From Saprospiraceae bacterium (GTDB lineage: Bacteria > Bacteroidota > Bacteroidia > Chitinophagales > Saprospiraceae): a stretch of 10,970 nucleotides of DNA. Shown piece by piece: positions 6,087 through 10,970 of the stretch. The notes beneath the pieces are model-generated. The model did not search any database. It was not told the origin of the DNA and was given only the letters and a program-made list of their open reading frames with translations. Position 1 is the stretch's first letter. Each line of letters starts with the position of its first letter. The stretch covers positions 30,056 to 41,025 of the forward strand of contig JAHDEQ010000009.1 of NCBI GenBank assembly GCA_020628755.1. The letters run 5' to 3'. The translations under genes were made by a program, and so were the position numbers.

Positions 6087-8480
6087 ATGAAAACCAACTG
6101 TACTTTAGTACTACTATTTAGTCTATTCTATTCAGGGCTGTTCGCCCAAAATTCACTAGAAGGTATCGTAAAAGATGGAAAAAACGAAGGCATTTTCTTC
6201 GCCACCATTGCGCTGTATGAGCGCAATGACAGCACTTTAGTTGCAGCAGAATCTACCGACGAAAATGGCTTTTTTAACATCAAAAAAATCAAAGATGGCC
6301 ATTATTACGTACAAGTTTCTATGTTAGGTTATCAAGATTTTGTTCAAAATGACCTTATTTTTCCAAGAGATAATGGAAAGAAAATAAACGTCTCTTTACA
6401 AGAAGATGCCAGCACGCTCGAAACGGTTGAAGTAACTGCCAAAGTCCCCTTGCTCGAACAAAAATCAGACAGACTCGTCGTCAATGTCGAAAACAACATC
6501 ACAGGAATGAACAATAATGTTCTCGATGTGATGAAAAAAGTCCCTGGAGTCATCGTCACCAATGATAAAATTCGTCTAGCAGGCTCTACTAATCCGACTA
6601 TTCTTATCAATGGCAAAACGACCAAGTACATGGATATGGAATCTTTGCTCAAAGATATGCCAGGCGACAATATCAAAAAGGTAGAAGTCATTCACCAACC
6701 TGGAGCCGAGTTTCCTGCCGAAGGAAGTGGCCCAATCATCAATATTGTGCTCAAAAAAAATAGTCTTTTTGGTACTAATGGTAGTGTCCGTGCAGGTGTC
6801 GGACGTGGCAAAGCCGACTGGAAATACAATGGTTCAGTTGCACTAAGTCATTATCAAGGCAATGTCAATATTAATGCGGGCGCAGGCTATCGCAATTCGC
6901 CATTTTATGACCGAATGCGTATCACCCGAAATGTGGATGGCGATATTTATGACCAAGTAAGTGTTGATCCACAATATTCTGAAAGTGTTCGAGGAAATTT
7001 AAGTCTTGATTGGAATATCACTGACAAACACAAAACGGGTTTTTCGAGTCGGATTTATAATAGCATGACGGATAATATCATAGAAAACACAACGGATATT
7101 CGCTTCAAAGCTGAAAATATAGAAGACATAACCCTGTATAGCACCAACCACCAAGATGAAACATGGCGATTTTGGGCAGTCAATCCGTATTATACATTTG
7201 AGATTGATACGGCTGGTCAAAAATTGGATTTTGACGTAAACATAGTAGGTATCAAAAACGATGGAGCGAGCACGCTGAGTGCCGCACCTGAAAGTGCCAA
7301 TTTGGGATTTTTGGGTCAACAATATTTACAACCAGGGACTTCTCAAATTTTTACGACTCAATTGGATTATACCTATCCCTTTTCGGATGCGCTAAAAGTG
7401 CAAGTGGGCGGAAAATATAGCGATGCACATTTGGACAATGATTTGACGGCTTTGGACGAAACCGAACAAGGCGATTGGGTAGAAAACCCTTTTCAGAGCA
7501 ATCATTTTATTTTTGATGAAGACATAAAAGCGGCTTATACCAAATTGACTTATGGTAAAAACAAATGGTCGGGTACGCTAGGCTTGCGCTACGAAGATAG
7601 CCACTCCGTTGGCTACTCCGTGACCATAGACTCGACCTTGACGCGCGATATTGAAAAGTTTTTTCCAAGTGCAAGTATTGGGCGAGAAATCACAGACCAG
7701 TTGGGCGCAACTTTGGCTTATAGTTATCGCATTAGTCGTCCAAGATATTCCAATTTAAACCCATTTGTATATTATCTCGATCCATTTACCTCAAGACAAG
7801 GCAACCCTTCTTTGGCACCTGCACTCACACACAGTATGAAGTTTACTTTGTCATTTGAGAAGCAACCATTCTTCAATATTGCTTATCGTACTACAGAAGG
7901 AGCAATGATTGATATAACGGATCAAGATGACGATTCGGGCGAGGCCAGTCTATCAACCGTGAACTTAGATTCGTATGAAAATTTGAATATTCAGTTGTTT
8001 TTTCCTTTAGATTTTATTCCAAAAATATCGGGTTATGGAGGTATAATTGCCAATAATAATATTTATAAATCAGAATATTTGGGTGCATCTTTTGACCGTT
8101 CAAAATGGGATTTCACAGGATTTTTATCGGCCGAATTTACCTTGCCAGGCAAAATTCAATCAGAAATATCAGGTTGGTACAACAGTGGCGGCATTGAAGG
8201 TATTATGCAATCGCAATGGTTGTGTGGAGTAGATGTGGGTTTTAGTAAAAAAATCTTAAATGATAAAGCCAAAATTAGTTTTGGTGTTGAAAATATTGTA
8301 GCCCAATATTTGACGGCCAATATCGAATACGAAAACATGGATTTACTGATTCAAGACCGTTGGGATGGACCAGTCGTTAATATGCAATTTAGTTACCGTT
8401 TTGGAAATCAACACATGAAAAGTTCGAGCCGACGGGATAGTAGTGCTTCGGATGAGATTAACCGTGCGCAAAAGGATTGA
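6087..8480 (+). CDS. TonB-receptor-like outer-membrane beta-barrel protein with carboxypeptidase-regulatory domain
   Basis: I choose ATG 6087 (797 residues). The frame is open to a TTG at 6060, but a clean signal peptide begins at 6087: Lys2, a hydrophobic core at 6-19, and cleavage probably after FA at 20. Residues 23-107 form a carboxypeptidase-regulatory-like fold (LEGIVKDGKNEG to KKINVSLQED). A TonB-box-like LETVEVTA (111-118) follows, then a plug-like domain (about 120-225) with LDVMKKVPGVIV, ILINGK and the ending VEVIHQPGAEFPAEGSGPIINIVLKK. The remainder is barrel, with SYRISRPRYSNLNPFVYYLDPF (long conserved in this family) and a last strand VVNMQFSYRF. It belongs to the outer-membrane beta-barrel family (Pfam OMP_b-brl_3 type), common in Bacteroidota and functionally poorly defined. 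A polar tail of about 25 residues follows the last strand, as is usual in this family. There is no SusD partner. Confidence 0.88.
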   Translation: MKTNCTLVLLFSLFYSGLFAQNSLEGIVKDGKNEGIFFATIALYERNDSTLVAAESTDENGFFNIKKIKDGHYYVQVSMLGYQDFVQNDLIFPRDNGKKINVSLQEDASTLETVEVTAKVPLLEQKSDRLVVNVENNITGMNNNVLDVMKKVPGVIVTNDKIRLAGSTNPTILINGKTTKYMDMESLLKDMPGDNIKKVEVIHQPGAEFPAEGSGPIINIVLKKNSLFGTNGSVRAGVGRGKADWKYNGSVALSHYQGNVNINAGAGYRNSPFYDRMRITRNVDGDIYDQVSVDPQYSESVRGNLSLDWNITDKHKTGFSSRIYNSMTDNIIENTTDIRFKAENIEDITLYSTNHQDETWRFWAVNPYYTFEIDTAGQKLDFDVNIVGIKNDGASTLSAAPESANLGFLGQQYLQPGTSQIFTTQLDYTYPFSDALKVQVGGKYSDAHLDNDLTALDETEQGDWVENPFQSNHFIFDEDIKAAYTKLTYGKNKWSGTLGLRYEDSHSVGYSVTIDSTLTRDIEKFFPSASIGREITDQLGATLAYSYRISRPRYSNLNPFVYYLDPFTSRQGNPSLAPALTHSMKFTLSFEKQPFFNIAYRTTEGAMIDITDQDDDSGEASLSTVNLDSYENLNIQLFFPLDFIPKISGYGGIIANNNIYKSEYLGASFDRSKWDFTGFLSAEFTLPGKIQSEISGWYNSGGIEGIMQSQWLCGVDVGFSKKILNDKAKISFGVENIVAQYLTANIEYENMDLLIQDRWDGPVVNMQFSYRFGNQHMKSSSRRDSSASDEINRAQKD

Positions 8481-8547
8481 TATTCTACCAAATTTAAAAC
8501 CGATGATTTTAGTATTCGCTGTCTTTAGTCAGCTGAATCATTTATTG

Positions 8548-8582
8548 AACCTATCGACTGAAGTCGGTGGTTACGATTCACC
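8548..8582 (+). repeat. REP-like palindromic repeat (copy B)
   Basis: The core CGAC-TGAA-GTCG (8555-8566) is a four-pair stem with a TGAA loop. It extends outward as AT with GT and then AACC (8548-8551) with GGTT (8569-8572) around one bulged T. The flanks CCTATC and GGTGG plus the tail CGATTCACC match copy A near 103-137, which lies in the opposite orientation. The stem is otherwise different from copy A, as expected for a family held by structure. Confidence 0.5.
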
Positions 8583-8645
8583 AAATCTAATTTGATTAAA
8601 TACTAATAATTTTTTTGATAAAGTTCCTTTTTTAAAACGAAAAAA

Positions 8646-8680
8646 ATAGCCCGTTCAAAATATCATTTTGAACGGGCTAT
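8646..8680. terminator. Strong bidirectional transcription terminator
   Basis: A perfect 16-pair stem (8646-8661 with 8665-8680) closes a three-base loop ATC, with the G+C-rich part AGCCCG/CGGGCT in the outer half. On the + strand it is followed by CTATTTTATC; on the - strand by TTTTT, CG and TTTT. It therefore can stop transcription from both converging genes, and the - strand T-run is the better one. It lies 165 bases after the + strand stop and 49 bases after the - strand stop. Confidence 0.88.
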
Positions 8681-8687
8681 CTATTTT

Positions 8688-8715
8688 ATCAGTCATCAGT
8701 TAACTAATGACTGAT
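8688..8715. repeat. Second hairpin beside the terminator
   Basis: ATCAGTCAT (8688-8696) and ATGACTGAT (8707-8715) pair perfectly over nine bases. The ten-base loop contains the palindrome AGTTAACT (8698-8705), which can fold further. It sits 14 bases after the - strand stop, ahead of the main terminator for that gene. No T-run follows it, so it may act as a 3' end stabiliser. Confidence 0.6.
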
Positions 8716-8729
8716 ACACTAAGCTAACT

Positions 8730-9614
8730 CTACTTCAACAAATCCTTTGCTTGTTGCTTTAAGTCTTTGGCATCAAGACTTTGCAAGCGACGACCTGCGC
8801 CAGCAAGGATAGCACGTAAATCTTTGAGCGTTGCTTTGGAGAGTTTTTCTAAACTATCAATGCCGTTTTCGATTAAGATACCTTCTAGTTTTGGACCAAT
8901 ACCTTTGACCGATTGGAGTGTAGGTGTATCAGCAATAGAAGTTTTTTTAGGAGTAGCTTTTTTGGAACTTACTTTTTTGGTCGAAGTCTTTTTAGCTACA
9001 GTTTTCTTTTGAGGCGTAGCCTTTTTAGTTGTTGCTTTTTTTGCAACCGTTTTTTTAGCGGTGGCTTTCTTAGTGCTGCTTTTGGGTTTGCCCTTAGCTT
9101 TTGGCTGTGGAGCGGGTTCAGCATCTTTTACCTCAATGATTTTTTCGGTTTTTTGTTCTTCTTTTTTTTCATTTTTATCAGGAACAATCCAATCGAGCAT
9201 TTCGTCAATTTCTTCGATACCATCTTTGATGGTTTCGTCCACAACCGTTTTGGCTTTGGAAAAAGTGCTACTTACATCATCAACAAAATCTTCTGCAGCA
9301 TCTACAATAGCATCTTCTATTTCGGCAGCCGATTTTTTGATGTCTTTGACACGAGGTAGGTCTGCCCCTTTCATACCAAACATCTTTTGAATGGTTGTTT
9401 CGCCTTCATTGACTTGTTGTATAAAATCATCAACGGTATTTTCGGCTTTTTCTTCGGCCTTTTCAAAAAAGTCCTTGAAGCGGTCGCCAAAGGTGAGCGC
9501 ATTGTCCACAAATTTGAGAGAAGCCTCCAAAGAAATTTCGTGCATTTTCTTAATGGTTTCTTTGATGGCTTCGGCTCTTTCTTCAGCTTTTTTATCCTTA
9601 GTATTTTTTGACAT
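8730..9614 (-). CDS. Phasin-like/histone-H1-like protein with C-terminal helix-hairpin-helix domain
   Basis: The 294-residue protein has three parts. Residues 1-145 are highly charged and almost free of Pro and Gly, with amphipathic, coiled-coil-like helices (ASLKFVDNALTFGDRFKDFFEKAEEKAENTVDDFIQQ); this resembles phasins or apolipoprotein-like helices. Residues 150-226 form a low-complexity linker, mostly repeats of AKKT, TKKA and SKKA, like bacterial histone-H1 or AlgP/PhaF tails that bind DNA without sequence preference. Residues 232-294 are a helix-hairpin-helix (HHH_5-like) domain with LQSVKGIGPKLEGILIENG. Phasins of the PhaF type couple a granule-binding domain to such a basic tail and help partition storage granules with the nucleoid; the HHH domain is an extra. 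The function here is inferred, and a general nucleoid protein is an alternative. No signal peptide or membrane segment is present. The ATG is at 9614-9612, and transcription ends at the strong terminator downstream. Confidence 0.78.
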   Translation of the reverse strand: MSKNTKDKKAEERAEAIKETIKKMHEISLEASLKFVDNALTFGDRFKDFFEKAEEKAENTVDDFIQQVNEGETTIQKMFGMKGADLPRVKDIKKSAAEIEDAIVDAAEDFVDDVSSTFSKAKTVVDETIKDGIEEIDEMLDWIVPDKNEKKEEQKTEKIIEVKDAEPAPQPKAKGKPKSSTKKATAKKTVAKKATTKKATPQKKTVAKKTSTKKVSSKKATPKKTSIADTPTLQSVKGIGPKLEGILIENGIDSLEKLSKATLKDLRAILAGAGRRLQSLDAKDLKQQAKDLLK

Positions 9615-9647
9615 AATAGAACTTAATTCTTTTAGAGTTTTGAGTTA

Positions 9648-9663
9648 AGCGGATAAATCCGCT
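9648..9663. repeat. Hairpin in the leader of the HHH gene
   Basis: AGCGGA (9648-9653) pairs with TCCGCT (9658-9663) around the loop TAAA. It sits 34-49 bases upstream of the - strand ATG at 9614, so it lies in the promoter or 5' leader of that gene. Short palindromes of the GCGGAT/ATCCGC kind are common in Bacteroidota intergenic DNA as I recall; whether this one regulates the gene cannot be told. Confidence 0.55.
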
Positions 9664-9759
9664 ATTACATTTATATATAAGACGTAAAAATGTTCCAAAG
9701 TGTTTTAATACGATGTTAAAAAATGGCTGAATAGGATGTTCTGTTCGACGAAAACCAAA

Positions 9760-9813
9760 ATTTTATCGTAATGTAGCTGGCGGAGCAAGCTACATGGACA
9801 ATTCGACTAAAAT
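9760..9813. repeat. Nested inverted repeat overlapping a stop codon
   Basis: The inner stem is ATGTAGCT (9771-9778) with AGCTACAT (9788-9795), eight perfect pairs around a nine-base loop GGCGGAGCA. Outer arms ATTTTATCG (9760-9768) and CGACTAAAAT (9804-9813) also pair, apart from one bulged G in the transcript. The right outer arm contains the last codons and the TAG stop (9809-9807) of the - strand gene, so the element forms that gene's 3' end. No T-run suited to a classical terminator follows the inner stem. Confidence 0.6.
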
Positions 9814-10970
9814 TCGTGACCCAAATATTTGTTTTTATAAGGAAAACATTTGATAGACGAACCAATTGGTTTTTGCTCAAAAAGAGTTGAAAAATCTTCC
9901 GTTTCAAAATCCAAAAACTCTACATACATCCAAGTTGGTTGGCTCAACTGTACATTAGCTATTGGAGCAACTTCCAAGAAAGCTGTTGGCACTTCGGGGA
10001 GTTCATAAGATAATGAACAATCTTTGCGTTGATAGATTTTCCAAGATGAAATTCTGTTATTATTGTTATAATTATAATTTACGATAGCTAAATCGGGAGG
10101 TGCTAAACTGCTAATGCCAAAGCTATTGGCTTGAGCATCTTCAATCGAAAATGCAGGGTCATAGTTGACGATAGAAGAGGGGAGAGCATCCAAAATTTGC
10201 AAGTAATTGTAGCCTTCGTAAAGGTAAGCATCCTTGATTTCGAGTTTGACTTGAGCAGGAGTAATGCCATTTGGAATAGCAATAGTAATGCTAGTGCCAT
10301 TTTGAGTGTCACGATAATTGTTCCAACGAGCGATTTCAATAGGATTGTCAGCTTGTAACGAATAAGTGGTATTGATTATCCAACTAGCATCATTTTCGGT
10401 ATTAATAGTGTGCGAATTTACGGACTCAAAATCACTAAAGTTTAGTGTTTTTTCTAAGAGACCATCTTGAGCATTCCAATCATCAAAATGAATCAAAGTT
10501 CCTTTATATTGGTCTTGTCCTTTGGGCAAAACGGCAATAAAATAAGTTCTTTGATTATTAATTGTACCCGTGATTTTTAGAGAATTATTGCTTGAATTTG
10601 CTGTAATTCCTTCTGATAATGGACTATAAAAAGAAATTTGCAAATCGTCGTATTCGTGCAAGCCATTGATATTGATTTCAATATCGCTACCAATTCCTGT
10701 AGAAGAAAATATAAGGTCGCCATCAAATGTAGCCATATTGTTTTCACAATAAGAAGAAGGCGTACCCAAAACATAACCCGATGGAATATCTCGATAAGTA
10801 TGCAGATTAAAGGCAGTACTAAACTCAAAACCATAAGTCAAATCAATTTTGTCTTCATCTTCGACAGGAAAATCGGCGAAAAATTGAAGTGTTTCTCCTG
10901 CAGCACTTACCGTATCAAAGAGGACTTCTCCAGATTGATTGGTCAATGTAACAAAAATTGGATTGGAACT
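9807..10970 (-). CDS. Unrecognised beta-rich protein, 5' end outside the window
   Basis: The frame is open from the right edge to a TAG at 9809-9807, giving at least 387 residues. The first in-frame start-like codon, a TTG at 10946, is not a credible start because the reading continues upstream as SSNPIFVT, so the gene is 5'-truncated. I do not recognise the family. It is rich in Asn, Ser, Thr, Ile and aromatic residues in short beta-strand patterns with very little Lys/Arg, as in secreted or surface proteins of Bacteroidota. The opening IFVTLTNQSGEVLFDTVSAAGETLQFFADFP resembles an Ig-like or carboxypeptidase-regulatory-like strand pattern. A YNYNNNN run lies in the C-terminal third. Three Cys are visible. 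The C-terminus (KYLGHEF) is not a type IX secretion sorting domain. A lipoprotein or surface protein is plausible, but the N-terminus needed to show this is missing. Confidence 0.7.
   Translation of the reverse strand, partial: SSNPIFVTLTNQSGEVLFDTVSAAGETLQFFADFPVEDEDKIDLTYGFEFSTAFNLHTYRDIPSGYVLGTPSSYCENNMATFDGDLIFSSTGIGSDIEININGLHEYDDLQISFYSPLSEGITANSSNNSLKITGTINNQRTYFIAVLPKGQDQYKGTLIHFDDWNAQDGLLEKTLNFSDFESVNSHTINTENDASWIINTTYSLQADNPIEIARWNNYRDTQNGTSITIAIPNGITPAQVKLEIKDAYLYEGYNYLQILDALPSSIVNYDPAFSIEDAQANSFGISSLAPPDLAIVNYNYNNNNRISSWKIYQRKDCSLSYELPEVPTAFLEVAPIANVQLSQPTWMYVEFLDFETEDFSTLFEQKPIGSSIKCFPYKNKYLGHEF

Larger units (their letters stand above)
8481..8729. other. Convergent intergenic region
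   Basis: The gap separates the + strand barrel gene from the - strand HHH gene. It contains no plausible gene. In order it holds a REP-like hairpin (8548-8582), a strong bidirectional terminator (8646-8680) and a second perfect inverted repeat (8688-8715) just after the - strand stop codon. Confidence 0.7.

Noticed and set aside
3501..8480. A SusC/SusD polysaccharide-utilisation locus
   Set aside because: No SusD-like lipoprotein, glycoside hydrolase or sulfatase is present, and the first receptor lacks the SusC N-terminal domain.
8535..8582. Start of a CRISPR array, from repeated short palindromes
   Set aside because: Copies are single, far apart and differ in stem sequence; there are no regularly spaced repeats or cas genes.
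9162..9169. Run of eight T (A8 in the - strand mRNA) as a phase-variation or frameshift site
   Set aside because: It lies in a Lys/Glu codon stretch where A-runs are expected, and the frame does not match the A AAA AAG slippery heptamer.
8767..9648. Long + strand open frames opposite the HHH gene, rich in Ser/Phe/Leu
   Set aside because: They are the antisense of a Lys/Glu/Ala-rich coding region, where stop codons are rare for compositional reasons; the - strand frame has real domains.
9716..9907. A 63-codon - strand open frame across the end of the right-edge gene
   Set aside because: It overlaps the larger frame, crosses the nested palindrome and resembles no protein.

Overview
The window looks like a chromosomal segment of a member of the Bacteroidota. 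It is A+T-rich, the genes lack strong Shine-Dalgarno sequences, two large TonB-dependent outer-membrane proteins are present (one with the carboxypeptidase-regulatory-like N-terminal domain typical of the phylum), and one promoter carries the Bacteroidota -7 motif TAnnTTTG. A Saprospiria- or Cytophagia-like lineage would fit, but nothing here fixes the genus.

Layout. Bases 1-297 hold no supportable gene, only a REP-like hairpin and a probable terminator. Then come, on the + strand, an orphan LolD/YbbA-type ABC ATPase (298-960) and a compact cluster: a JmjC/cupin_8-type putative oxygenase (1062-1913), a small YkoF/MTH1187-like thiamine-binding protein (1932-2177), a YjjG-like HAD nucleotidase whose ATG overlaps the previous stop (2174-2860), and a DUF1905 plus OmdA/YdeI-domain protein (2918-3430). 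A 777-residue TonB-dependent receptor (3501-5834) follows, apparently with its own near-leaderless promoter. After a 252-base gap lies a second, different outer-membrane beta-barrel protein (6087-8480).

The + strand block ends at a strong bidirectional terminator (8646-8680). Facing it on the - strand are a three-part protein (8730-9614: acidic helical region, Lys/Thr/Ala-rich histone-H1-like linker, C-terminal helix-hairpin-helix domain) and the 3' part of a large unrecognised beta-rich protein (9807-10970) that runs off the right edge.

How the genes may work together. The cupin, thiamine-binding and YjjG genes are close enough to be co-transcribed, suggesting small-molecule or nucleotide housekeeping, but no shared pathway is visible. 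The two outer-membrane proteins are not in a SusC/SusD locus, and their substrates cannot be read from the sequence. The - strand three-part protein resembles the PhaF type of phasin in layout (helical domain plus basic DNA-binding tail), with an added HHH domain.

The intergenic gaps are unusually structured. They contain several small palindromes of the REP type, two short-period degenerate tandem repeats, and a long imperfect inverted repeat that supplies the stop codon of the right-edge gene. I found no RNA gene, CRISPR array, insertion sequence or prophage, and no convincing new multigene system.
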